Assembly (NCBI GenBank): GCA_963721905.1
Contig: CAVRMF010000034.1
Span: 1 to 64,000, forward strand
Source: Roseiarcus sp963721905
Lineage (GTDB): Bacteria > Pseudomonadota > Alphaproteobacteria > Rhizobiales > Beijerinckiaceae
DNA: 64,000 nucleotides
Direction: 5' to 3'
Both the position numbers and the translations under genes were made by a program. Shown here in pieces: positions 53,383 to 62,278 of the stretch; position 1 is the first letter of the stretch; every line of letters starts with the position of its first letter. The notes beneath the pieces are model-generated. The model made no database searches. It was not told where the DNA came from and saw nothing but the letters and a program-made list of their open reading frames with translations.

Positions 53383-53961
53383 TCACACCGATGGGCTGGG
53401 CCGGACTCGAGGCAATTTCCGTGCATCTGAGGGGGCCAGATGGGCGACGGGGCGCTCGCGCCTCTTTCGCGCGAAGACTTCATTTCCCGTACTGTCGAGA
53501 ATGCGCAGCGCGATCGTTCGAGGCGGCAAGGCAAGATTCGCGGCGGCGATGATGGCGGCGGACAGGTCGGAAGCCTGAATTTCGACGTCCTCCAAAATCG
53601 ATGTTCCGCGATCCGACGCAGCGCCTACCAATTGGATCCGGAACTGCTGCAACGCCGCAGCTTCGGCCACATGATGCGCGGAAGAGTGATGCTCGCGAGC
53701 TACGGACGGATCGCCTTCAGGCGCGAAAATGGCCTCCTTCGCCATCCGGATCGAGGCGTCCGGGCCGATGCTCCTTCCCGTCTTTTGCGCCACCGCAGCG
53801 GCAACGAGCGCCCAATCGCGCGCGATTGGATCGGAACTGGCCTCTTGCTCCCTCCGGCGCGCCTCGGAATAGGCGGCGATGCCGAAATCGCCGATCAGCG
53901 CCTCGGCCTCGGCGTCTATCTGTTCGGTCTTCGCGCGTCGCAGCGGCAACCAGGAAAGCAT
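53383..53961 (-). CDS. Hypothetical protein with a DUF6894-like C-terminus
   Basis: A 192-residue protein with an AGGAAGAGG ribosome-binding site. The N-terminal part (MLSWLPLRRAKTEQIDAEAE, then EARRREQEASSDPIARDWAL) is a charged helical region. From about residue 120 the sequence ILEDVEIQASDLSAAIIAAA and TIALRILDSTGNEVF resembles the small DUF6894 family, usually a stand-alone protein of about 75 residues. It may therefore be a fusion. Function unknown. Confidence 0.55.
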   Translation of the reverse strand: MLSWLPLRRAKTEQIDAEAEALIGDFGIAAYSEARRREQEASSDPIARDWALVAAAVAQKTGRSIGPDASIRMAKEAIFAPEGDPSVAREHHSSAHHVAEAAALQQFRIQLVGAASDRGTSILEDVEIQASDLSAAIIAAANLALPPRTIALRILDSTGNEVFARKRRERPVAHLAPSDARKLPRVRPSPSV

Positions 53962-54097
53962 CGCAGACCTCTTCCTTCCGCAAGGTCAATTCCTGCATAA
54001 TTGGACCATATGTGCAACTTGAGAGGTGTACACATTATTACAGTCTGGCAAAGATGACTTCGGTCCGGCGGGCCTCAGGGCAGGATACGCCAAGCCC

Positions 54098-54961
54098 TCA
54101 CGCCAGGCTCGCCGCCGCCACCTCGCCGTCGGTGATATAGTGGTTGACGCGCCCCGTATGGAGCCGCTCGCCCTGGCGGTGCCATGTCACGTCGCCGATC
54201 GTCCCGTTCCGTTTCAGTTCGCCGACGATGAAATCGCGTTCGGCGTTGGTGTCGTCGTCGGTCGCGTGCGTCACCTGAAAGGTGAAGGCGGTTAGCGAGA
54301 AGCCGGTGTCGCGCGTCCCGGCGCCGATCCAGAGCGCCGGCTGGTCGAACGGCGGGCGATCCTTGTTGCGCCAGAAGGCGGCGGTTCCCAGGGTGTCTTC
54401 GCCGTGCTCCATATTCATGGCCCAGAAACGAATGTGATGGCGCTTGCGCGGGCTGCCGTCGATCGCCTTCTGAAAGCCGATGTCCTGTCCCCGCCCGAAG
54501 AGATAGAGCGTGCTGAACGGCGCCGCCGGATAGGGCCGGTTGAAGACGAAGGCGACGACCATCCGCGACGAACTCACGAGGCCGAGGGGGTCCGCCTCGG
54601 TCCAGCCGGCCTTTGCGAATGCGGCGCGGAGCTTCTCGAACTCGCCGATCAGCGCGAGATTGACCGGATCTCCCGGCAGACTGTCGCCGGTCAGGGTGAA
54701 GCTCGGCACGCTTTTCCGCTGCAGGATTTTCACCGCCATCCGCACGACGCGCGGCAGGATGACATAGGCGGCGATTGCATAGGCGAGACTGAGCGCCAGG
54801 ATCGACGGGAACCGCCGGTCGGTGATCCGGAAGACGAAAACGATCAGCCAGACGCCGACGATCCCCAAGCCCAGAACCAGCAGACGCCGGATCCAACGAA
54901 CGAGACGCCTCAACTCTCCGCCCTCCGCGCCGGGCGTCGCGTCGCCCGGATGAAGCCGCAT
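54098..54961 (-). CDS. LssY C-terminal domain membrane protein
   Basis: A 287-residue protein starting MRLHPGDATPGAEGGELRRL. It has two membrane helices near the N-terminus (LLVLGLGIVGVWLIVFVFRI and ILALSLAYAIAAYVILPRVV). A C-terminal LssY_C domain follows: GDPVNLALIGEFEKLRAAF, AGWTEADPL, LYLFGRGQDIGFQKAI, HHIRFWAM and GAGTRDTGFSLT. In some proteins LssY_C is fused to phosphatase or DedA domains; here it is on its own. It is divergent from the multiheme cytochrome gene. Role unknown. Confidence 0.8.
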   Translation of the reverse strand: MRLHPGDATPGAEGGELRRLVRWIRRLLVLGLGIVGVWLIVFVFRITDRRFPSILALSLAYAIAAYVILPRVVRMAVKILQRKSVPSFTLTGDSLPGDPVNLALIGEFEKLRAAFAKAGWTEADPLGLVSSSRMVVAFVFNRPYPAAPFSTLYLFGRGQDIGFQKAIDGSPRKRHHIRFWAMNMEHGEDTLGTAAFWRNKDRPPFDQPALWIGAGTRDTGFSLTAFTFQVTHATDDDTNAERDFIVGELKRNGTIGDVTWHRQGERLHTGRVNHYITDGEVAAASLA

Positions 54962-55079
54962 TAGCCAAAATCGCGGCCATGCGAAAGCCTTGCGCCCACC
55001 CGCCTTGACCGGCGCGAGCCGCCGAAGCGATAAGCGCGAGCGCCGGCTTGGCGCTCGTCTCCGGAGAAGGATCGTCTCT

Positions 55080-57444
55080 TTGCGATCGCGCCGGCGGAAA
55101 TGGATCCTCGTCGCCGCCATCGCGGTCACGCTCATCGGCGCGGCCGCCGGGATGGCGCTGACCGGGGCGCAGCGGTTCATCCAGGCTCACGCCGCGGAGA
55201 CGGCCACTCCCGCGGCGCCCGCGCCGACCTACGTTGGCAGCGCGGTCTGCGCCGGGTGCCATGAGGGCGAGGCGAAGCTCTGGAACGGCTCCCACCATCA
55301 GCTCGCGATGGATCACGCGACGGACAGATCCGTCCTCGGCGATTTCGCCAACGCGACCTTCGAGCATTTCGGCGTCAGGTCGCGTTTCTTCCGCCGCGAC
55401 GGCAAATTCTTTGTCGAGACCGACGGGCCCGACGGCAAACTCGCCGAATTCGAGATCCTATACACCTTCGGCGTCGCTCCCTTGCAGCAATATCTGATCG
55501 AATTTCCCGACGGGCGCCTGCAGGCGCTTTCGATCGCCTGGGATAGCCGCCCGAAGGACAAGGGCGGCCAGCGCTGGCTCCACCTCTATCCCAACGAGGA
55601 GGTGGGCCACGACGACATTCTGCACTGGACGAGGCTCAACCAGAACTGGAATTTCATGTGCGCCGAATGCCACTCGACCGGCGTGCGCAAAAATTACGAC
55701 GCGGCGAAGGACACGTTCGCCACCATTTGGGCCGAGATCAGCGTCGGCTGCGAGACGTGCCACGGACAGGGCTCGGCGCATGTCGCCTGGGCGGGAGAAC
55801 ATCCCGGCTGGCGCTCGGATGCGGAGGCCGGCGACCCCAAGGGGCTGATCGTCAATTTCGACGAGCGCAAGAACGCCGCCTGGACGATCGATCCTTCGAC
55901 CGGCAATGCGACGCGCAACGCGCCCCTCGCGACCTTGCGCAAGGAGGTCGAGACCTGCGGCTTCTGCCACGCGCGCCGCGGGACGATCGCGGAAAACTGG
56001 GTCCCGGGACAATGGCTGTCGGAGACCCACGTCGTTCCGCCCTTGAGCCACGGCCTCTATTTCGCCGACGGCCAGATGCAGGATGAAGTCTATGAATACG
56101 GTTCGTTCAAGCAGAGCAGGATGTTCGCCAAGGGCGTCATCTGCAGCGACTGCCACGACCCGCATAGCGCCAAGCTCAAGCTGCTCGGCGACGGCGTCTG
56201 CCTGCAATGCCATGCGGCCGGCAAATACGCCGTCGCCGCGCATGCGCGGCACGAGGGCGTCGACCCGCCGGTCGGCTGCCCCGCCCGTCACATGCCGACC
56301 CGCGCCTATATGGTCGTCGATCCACGGCACGATCACTCCTTGCGCATTCCCCGGCCGGACCTCTCCGTCAAGCTCGGGACGCCGAACGCCTGCAACGCCT
56401 GCCACGCCGACAAAACGGCTCAGTGGGCCGCCGACGCCGTCCAAGGCTGGCATGGGCCGACACGCAAAGGGTTCCAGCATTACGCGCAAGCGTTCCACGA
56501 CGCCTGGACCGATCGCGCCGACGCCGGGGCGCTGCTCGAGGCCGCGGCCTCGGATCCCGAGACGCCCGCCTTCGCCCGCGCGGGCGCTCTTCAGGAGCTC
56601 GCGCCCTCTCTCTCGCCCTATAACCTTTCTCTCGCAAAATTGGCCCTCGTCGATCCCGACCCTATGGTGCGGATCGGCGCGCTCGATATGCTCGGCAGCG
56701 CAGGTCCGGATCAGAGTTGGCCGCTCGCGGCGCCCTTCTTAAGCGATCCGGTGCGCGGCGTTCGCGTGCGGGCCGCCGATTTGCTGGCGGCGGTTCCTCC
56801 CGACCGTCAGCCCCCCGCCGACCGGCCGGCTTTCGACCGCGCTGCGCAAGACTTCATCGCGGCGCAAAAGCTCAACGCCGACCGGCCGGAGGCGCGGCTG
56901 ACGCTCGGCAGTTTCTACGCGCGCACGGGTGAGACCGCGAAGGCCGAAGCCGAATACCGGGCGGCGCTCAAGCTCGCGCCCCAGTTCCCACCCGCGTCCG
57001 TCAATCTCGCCGATCTCTATCGGCAGACCGGCCGGGACAAGGAAGGCGAAGCCGTGTTGAGGACGGCGCTCGCCGCCTCGCCAATGGACGCGGGCGCGCA
57101 CCATGCTCTCGGTCTCGCGCTCATCCGTGAGAAGAGGCGCGAGGATGCGCTCTACGAATTGCGCCAGGCAGCGAACCTCGCTCCCGAAAATGCGCGGTAC
57201 GTCTTCGTCTACGCGATGGCTCGATTCGACCGGGCGAAGCGAAGAGGCGCATGAGGTTCTGACCGGCGCCCTCGACGCGCATGAGGGCAATCGCGAGATC
57301 CTCACCGCGCTCCTTCAGTTGAGCATCAAGGCGGGCGACCAGCCGTCGGAGCTGCAATATGCGGAGCGGCTCCTCAGTCTGACGCCGCAAGATCAGAACA
57401 TCGCGCGCTATGTCGAAGAGCTGAGGCGCGAGAGCGGGCGGTAG
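55080..57444 (+). pseudogene. Multiheme cytochrome c with TPR C-terminus, frameshifted and one heme motif lost
   Basis: The TTG at 55080, after GGAGAAGG, gives a short basic start and a signal anchor (WILVAAIAVTLIGAAAGMAL). Seven CxxCH heme sites are visible: CAGCH, CAECH, CETCH, CGFCH, CSDCH, CLQCH and CNACH. An eighth expected site before MPTRAYMVVDPRHDHS reads CPARH, so its second Cys is lost. A HEAT-like stretch and TPR repeats follow from about 55% of the length. At about 57228 the frame is lost (stop at 57254). The TPR tail continues in another frame as DSTGRSEEAHEVLTGALDA to 57444. Without the lesion it would be about 790 residues. Two independent defects suggest decay. Confidence 0.75.
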
Positions 57445-57522
57445 CGACGTGTCCCGCCCCCTTGCGAGCGACCGTACTCACACATCGAAAGCCGCGGCGC
57501 GGGTCCCTTCCCCAGCTCTGCT

Positions 57523-57661
57523 GGGGAAGGTGGCGCGAAGCGCCGGATGGGGTGTGGCCCGCTGCTTCGACGCAAGTCGGATTGCACGACCGTCACCTCG
57601 AACCTGCATCGATCCAGACCTGCTTTCCACACCCCATCCGGCCCTTCGGGTCACCTTCCCC
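57523..57661. repeat. Intergenic inverted repeat with long arms
   Basis: Left arm: GGGGAAGGTG (57523-57532), 10 spacer bases, then CCGGATGGGGTGTGG (57543-57557). Right arm: CCACACCCCATCCGG (57627-57641), 10 spacer bases, then CACCTTCCCC (57652-57661). The arms match exactly in both blocks with about 69 bp between. No gene is present between 57445 and 57774. It resembles a composite palindromic repeat (REP/BIME-like) or small MITE. Confidence 0.7.
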
Positions 57662-57774
57662 GCTTCGCGGAGAAAGGAGACCCGCCGCACCCCGGCGATT
57701 CGCTTTGACGACAGGCCACGCGGCGTTCAGTCTCGGGGCTTGAACGACCGGCCGAAGCCGCGCGGAGGAATGGG

Positions 57775-58350
57775 ATGCAGAATGTTCCGAAAACGCCCTC
57801 GGCCGCCGCCGCGGCGGCGGCCGCGAAAACAAAGAGCCTCGAAGAACGCGCGCTCGATGAGCTGAAGAGATACGCCATCATCACCCTGTATCTTTGGGTG
57901 CTCTTTGCTCTCTTCGCCGGCTACAAGCGAGAGCTCCTGCATGAGAACGGCATCAGCGTCTGGAACGAGGGCTTCGCCATCGTCAACGCGCTCATCTTCG
58001 GCAAAGTGATCCTGATCGCCCAGGCGCTCAGCCTCGGAGGGAGCCTGAAAGAGAAGGCGCTCGTCTGGATCGTGCTCGGAAAGTCCCTCCTTTTCGCGAT
58101 CGTCCTGATCCTGTTCCACATCGGCGAAGAAGCGATCCGGGCCTGGTTCAAGGGTCTCCCCTTATCGACCGCCGTCGCCGACTTCGGCGGCGGGACGTGG
58201 CTCGGCCTCTTGACCTATGCGGCGATCTTCTTCGTCGCGCTGATCCCCTTCTTCGCCATGCAGGAGATGGCGGACGTCCTCGGCGCCGGCGCGCTTTGGA
58301 GCCTCATGTTCACGAGCGGCCGCAAGTCGTTCCGGCTGGTTCAGGAGTGA
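57775..58350 (+). CDS. Hypothetical four-helix membrane protein
   Basis: A 191-residue protein starting MQNVPKTPSAAAAAAAAKTK behind GGAGGAATGGG. An Ala-rich N-terminus and a charged helix (SLEERALDELKRYAIITLY) precede four hydrophobic segments, including YLWVLFALFAGYKREL, IVNALIFGKVILIAQALSL, LVWIVLGKSLLFAIVLILF and LLTYAAIFFVALIPFF. I recall a family of such uncharacterised proteins in Rhizobiales. No motif suggests a function. Confidence 0.72.
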   Translation: MQNVPKTPSAAAAAAAAKTKSLEERALDELKRYAIITLYLWVLFALFAGYKRELLHENGISVWNEGFAIVNALIFGKVILIAQALSLGGSLKEKALVWIVLGKSLLFAIVLILFHIGEEAIRAWFKGLPLSTAVADFGGGTWLGLLTYAAIFFVALIPFFAMQEMADVLGAGALWSLMFTSGRKSFRLVQE

Positions 58351-58961
58351 GGCTTTTTCGTCGGGGGAGCCGCGCCGCGCTAGGCGCAGGCGCCGTCATC
58401 GCAAGGAGCCGAAGGGCGTCACGAGACGCCCGTCTCGCGACGGGCCATGGGCGCATCCTTGACTTCGAATTCCTTCCGCGCCCCGCTCCGCCAAGCAAAC
58501 AATGACCCCGTCCGGCCCTTGCGTCGAAGCGCCGGATAGGCGAGGACACTGTCAAGACCGCATTCCCCAACATTTGCTTTCAGATTTCCAGAATCTATGC
58601 TATCCTGCAACTTCTCAGCGGCGCCAGGCCGAGAAAGCGAGTTCGGGATGGTTGAGGGCTCGGCGCCCGCTTCGAAGCTCGATCGGCGAAGCGGGACGGC
58701 GCCCATGGACTTGGGACGGGCACGCGGGGCGGCGGGTAGCGAGGACGGCGGCAAAGAATTTTCTCGCGCTGAACCACAATAACCCCTTGAAAACACTCGT
58801 TCCGGCGTGAGAAAAGCAAGAAAAAGTCATAAAAGAAAGGAAAAGGGAAGAAAAACGCCTTGTTTCCCCGGCGCCTTACTTGCGTTCACGATTTTGCACG
58901 TAGATGGCCTGGACGATCCCCGGATCAAGTCCCGGGACGGCCATGCCGGCCATCTAAAAGC
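58351..58961. other. Gene-free region with repeats
   Basis: 611 bp without a supported gene. It includes the dispersed repeat at 58425-58511, an A/G-rich purine stretch at about 58810-58860, and near 58903-58957 a palindromic block (gatccccggatcaagtccc, then gggac and two ggccat) of a type common between genes in alphaproteobacteria. Short open frames here have no recognisable features. Confidence 0.5.
58425..58511 (+). repeat. Dispersed intergenic repeat, copy 2
   Basis: Second copy of the repeat at 12128-12217, same orientation. It includes gacgcccgtctcgcgacggg, ccttgacttcgaatt, cgccccgctccgccaagc, aaacaa and gaccccgtc. The palindromic part cccgtctcgcgacggg is a potential hairpin here and less perfect in the other copy. 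Confidence 0.65.
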
Positions 58962-60125
58962 TCACCGCGCGAGTTCTCCGGCGAGATTGTCGAGAAAGGC
59001 AAGGCACGCCGCCAGCTGCGCCTCGTCCACGAACTCGTCGGGCTTGTGGGCCTGGTCGATCGAGCCCGGCCCGCACACCACCGCCGGCAGGCCGGCCGCC
59101 TGGAACTGCCCGGCTTCGGTGGCGAAGGAGACGGCGATCCGGTCGTTGGATCGGGTGAGCCTCAAGGCCAGCGTTTCGGCCGCCGAGCCCGGCGCCGCGG
59201 CGAGTGGCGGCACGTCGACTTCGATCTCGGTCTCAATCGTCGGTCCGGCGACATAGCGGGTGAGCCGCGGCAGCGCGACTGCGTCGACGAAGGCCTGCAC
59301 CTTCATGAGGGCCGAGGCGGTCGGCACGCCCGGGAGCCCGCGGAACTCCCAGTGGAACATGCATTCGCGGGCGAGGATGTTGCGCGCCGTGCCGCCCTGG
59401 ATCATGCCGACATGCAGGGTCGAGTAGGACGGCGTGAACCGCGGATCGAGCGGGCCCTTCTCGTACTCGCGCGCCAGGCGCCCGATCTCGCTGACGACGT
59501 CGGCCGCCGCCGCGACCGCGTTCGCCCCCAGCGCCGGCAGGGCCGAATGCGCCTCGTGGCCGGTGACCCGGGTGCGAAACGTCGCTATGCTCTTGTGCGC
59601 GTCTGCGACCTGCATCATCGTCGGCTCGCCGACGACGATGGCGCCGGGCCTGGGCTCGTCATGGCCGAACCAGGCGATGACGTCGAGCGACCCGAGGCAG
59701 GTGGTCTCCTCATCGTAGCTCAAGACGATATGGATCGGGCGCTTCAGCGCCGCAGCCTGGAAGGCCGGGACCATCGCCAGCACGCAGGCGTCGAAGCCCT
59801 TCATGTCGCAGGCGCCCCGGCCGTAGAGCCGCCCGGACCGCTGCCGCAATTCGAACGGATCGCCGGACCAGGCCTGGCTCTCGACCGGCACGACGTCGGT
59901 ATGGCCCGAGAGCACGACGCCGCCGTCGACGCTGGGCCCGACGGTGGCGAGGATGGCGGCCTTGTCCCCCGAGGCGTTCCGCGCGCGGCGCGCGGCGACG
60001 CCGTGGGCCTTAAGATAGTCTTCGACAAAGTCGATCACCGGCAGATTGGACTTGTCGCTCACGCTGTCGAAGGCGACGAGCCGCGCCAGCAGGGCCTTGG
60101 CCGTTTCGAGGCGTTCACCGCTCAT
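58962..60125 (-). CDS. argE: Acetylornithine deacetylase ArgE
   Basis: A 387-residue M20 metallopeptidase-family hydrolase releasing ornithine and acetate from N-acetylornithine. It starts MSGERLETAKALLARLVAFD. Zinc-site and catalytic landmarks are GHTDVVPV (His75, Asp77), YGRGACDMKGFDA (bridging Asp), LSYDEETTCLGSLD (catalytic Glu pair) and GPGSIDQAHKPDEFV (last His). The sequence VDVPPLAAAPGS and the ending are typical of ArgE. Arginine biosynthesis via ArgE implies a linear pathway, though related amidohydrolase roles are possible. Confidence 0.92.
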   Translation of the reverse strand: MSGERLETAKALLARLVAFDSVSDKSNLPVIDFVEDYLKAHGVAARRARNASGDKAAILATVGPSVDGGVVLSGHTDVVPVESQAWSGDPFELRQRSGRLYGRGACDMKGFDACVLAMVPAFQAAALKRPIHIVLSYDEETTCLGSLDVIAWFGHDEPRPGAIVVGEPTMMQVADAHKSIATFRTRVTGHEAHSALPALGANAVAAAADVVSEIGRLAREYEKGPLDPRFTPSYSTLHVGMIQGGTARNILARECMFHWEFRGLPGVPTASALMKVQAFVDAVALPRLTRYVAGPTIETEIEVDVPPLAAAPGSAAETLALRLTRSNDRIAVSFATEAGQFQAAGLPAVVCGPGSIDQAHKPDEFVDEAQLAACLAFLDNLAGELAR

Positions 60126-60219
60126 GAAGCGGCAATCCTGCCCGGCCGGGCCGGCCGAATAGCGAAAAACCAACAAACACGGTGGACGTCCCGCCGCTCG
60201 CCGCTAAAATAGCATTCCC

Positions 60220-60612
60220 ATGTATATGGCGGTCACGCACCAGGTCAAAGTCACGGTCGAGCCGGCGTTCGATCCGGACCGCTCCGATCCGGACGAGGGC
60301 CGCTTCTTCTGGCGCTACGACGTCGAGATCGCCAATCTCGGCGACAGGCCTGTGACGCTGATGGATCGCTATTGGCGCATCACCGACGCGGACGGGCGCC
60401 AGCAGGAGGTCCGGGGGCCCGGCGTCGTCGGCGAGCAGCCGACGATCAAGCCCGGCGAGGCGTTCCGCTACGCCTCCGGCTGTCCCTTGACGACGCCGAG
60501 CGGCGTGATGTTCGGCGAATATCGAATGGTCGGCGAAGACGGCAAAAGCTTCAATGTCGCCATTCCCGCATTCTCGCTCGACTCCCCGCATGGCCGCCGC
60601 GCGCTGAATTGA
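60220..60612 (+). CDS. apaG: ApaG protein
   Basis: A 130-residue protein with an immunoglobulin-like beta-sandwich, starting MYMAVTHQVKVTVEPAFDPD. The family signature is present: FFWRYDVEIANLGDRPVTLM, YWRITDADGRQQEVRGPGVV and PLTTPSGVMFGEYRMVGEDG. ApaG has been linked to Co/Mg efflux and Ap4A metabolism in enterobacteria; its biochemical role remains unclear. Divergent from argE. Confidence 0.94.
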   Translation: MYMAVTHQVKVTVEPAFDPDRSDPDEGRFFWRYDVEIANLGDRPVTLMDRYWRITDADGRQQEVRGPGVVGEQPTIKPGEAFRYASGCPLTTPSGVMFGEYRMVGEDGKSFNVAIPAFSLDSPHGRRALN

Positions 60613-60625
60613 CCAACCAGGCTCT

Positions 60626-62278
60626 CTATCGGCCTGGATACCAGTAGGCCGCCTGCGGCTTCGTCCGGTCGACGACGACGAACTGGTTGGCGAACACGCG
60701 ATAGGTCGCGCTCCATTCGCCGTCCGGCCACTGCACGCGGATCTCGGCGCGCTCGGCGGTGCCTAAGCCGACATGGATCCAGCCCGCGTGGCCGGAGGCG
60801 TCTCCGCCTCCAACCTCAATGGTGCGGGTCTGGGTGCGCGTGCCGGTCTTCACCGAAATCTTGGCCCCGACCGCATCGCGGTTGGGATTTGGTTCGACAA
60901 GCCTGATCTCGGTCCAGTTGCCCATCGGCAGCGGCGGGCCATCGCCGTTTTTGGCGCCGAGATTGCGGAACAGCGAGACGTTCGAGCCGCGGTTGATCTG
61001 CAGAATGTCGAGACAGCCGTCGAGGTTGAAGTCGGCGATCAGCGCGCCGCGGCCCTTGCGGTCGCCGGCGATCCCCGCCTCGTCGCCGGCCTCGGCGAAT
61101 TTGCCGTTCCACTGGCCGAGGAGGAGGTTGCTCGGGTCCCTAGCGGCGAAATCCGGCATCTGCTCAAGATTGCCCTTCGAGACGAAAATATCGAGGAGGC
61201 CCGCGTCGTTGAAGTCGGCGAACTCGGCGTGCCACGCGGTCGAAGGCCGCTTGTCGCCGCCGGTATAGGGAATATGCGCCGTCGCCCCGACCTCGGCCGC
61301 GATGTCGCGATAGACCGGCAGTTCGCCGCGGCCCGCCTCGTCCGGGTCGAGCTTCTGCAGCTTCTCGTCGCCCATCGAGGTGAGAAAATATTCCGGGTAG
61401 CCGGACCCGTCGATGTCGCCCTCGGCAATCCCCATGCCGAAGATCGACAGATGCCGCCAGCCGTCGGCGCGCGTATAGAGACGTGGCGTCTTGCCGGGTT
61501 CGATGCGCCACATCTGCTCTTCCCCGCCGCGATAATACTGGCGGTCGTTGGAGACGCGCAAAGAGGGGACGCCCGACTTGTTCCAGTCGGTGAACAGCAT
61601 CGAGAGGGCGCAAAAGCCCGGCGCGAGCGGGGTTCGAACGGAATAATCCGGCCTGTCGCCCGGTTGCGGACGATAGAGCGAGTTCTCTTCGCACGTCCCC
61701 CAGGGCGAGCCCGGCGCGCTGCGGTCGACATAATGGCCGATGGCCAGCGTCGGAAATTTCTGCCCCGGCTCCCATTCGGCTGCGAACGAGGTCGTCCAGC
61801 CGGAATCGCCGTCGAAATTCCATTCCTTGTTGGCGAGCGTGAAGCTGCAGTCCGGCCCGCCCTTCAGAAGGAGGTTGCCGCCGACCCGCAGGACGAAGAG
61901 ATCCATGTGGCCGTCGCCGTCGATGTCAATCGGATAGGCGCCGATCACGTTCTGGAGCAGTTTCGGATCGGCGCCGATATCGAGGGGCCTTTCTTCGAAC
62001 CGGAGAGGACCGCCGGCCTTCGACCGGTTGACGAAGAGCTTCGCCGGATTCTTGCCGCCGGCCAGAAACACCGAGGGGAACCCTGACCCGTCGCAGTCGA
62101 AGGCCGCGCCGCCGCCGCCGACGAAGAACTCCCACGGGCCGTCGTAGACGCTGTGAATCCCCGCCGCCTCGGCCTCTTCATGCATGACCGGCACGTCGCC
62201 GAGCGGCTTTTGCGGGCCGTCGGCGGCGTGGGCGGCGAAGACTGCGAGGACGATGAGGAGCCCGACGACGATCCTCAT
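60626..62278 (-). CDS. CRTAC1-type FG-GAP repeat secreted protein
   Basis: A 550-residue exported protein. The signal peptide is MRIVVGLLIVLAVFAAHAAD. Several FG-GAP/VCBS-type repeats with Ca-binding DxDxDG-like loops follow: AFDCDGSGFPSVFLAGG, YPIDIDGDGHMDLFVLRV, AEGDIDGSGYPEYFLTSMGD, DFNDAGLLDIFVSKG and DFNLDGCLDILQINRG. A C-terminal ASPIC/UnbV-like segment (AVGAKISVKTGTRTQTRTIE, IHVGLGTAERAEIRVQWPDG) completes it. Its start overlaps the stop of the di-heme oxidoreductase gene (ATGA). It probably works with it in the periplasm. No enzymatic activity is known for this group. Confidence 0.86.
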   Translation of the reverse strand: MRIVVGLLIVLAVFAAHAADGPQKPLGDVPVMHEEAEAAGIHSVYDGPWEFFVGGGGAAFDCDGSGFPSVFLAGGKNPAKLFVNRSKAGGPLRFEERPLDIGADPKLLQNVIGAYPIDIDGDGHMDLFVLRVGGNLLLKGGPDCSFTLANKEWNFDGDSGWTTSFAAEWEPGQKFPTLAIGHYVDRSAPGSPWGTCEENSLYRPQPGDRPDYSVRTPLAPGFCALSMLFTDWNKSGVPSLRVSNDRQYYRGGEEQMWRIEPGKTPRLYTRADGWRHLSIFGMGIAEGDIDGSGYPEYFLTSMGDEKLQKLDPDEAGRGELPVYRDIAAEVGATAHIPYTGGDKRPSTAWHAEFADFNDAGLLDIFVSKGNLEQMPDFAARDPSNLLLGQWNGKFAEAGDEAGIAGDRKGRGALIADFNLDGCLDILQINRGSNVSLFRNLGAKNGDGPPLPMGNWTEIRLVEPNPNRDAVGAKISVKTGTRTQTRTIEVGGGDASGHAGWIHVGLGTAERAEIRVQWPDGEWSATYRVFANQFVVVDRTKPQAAYWYPGR

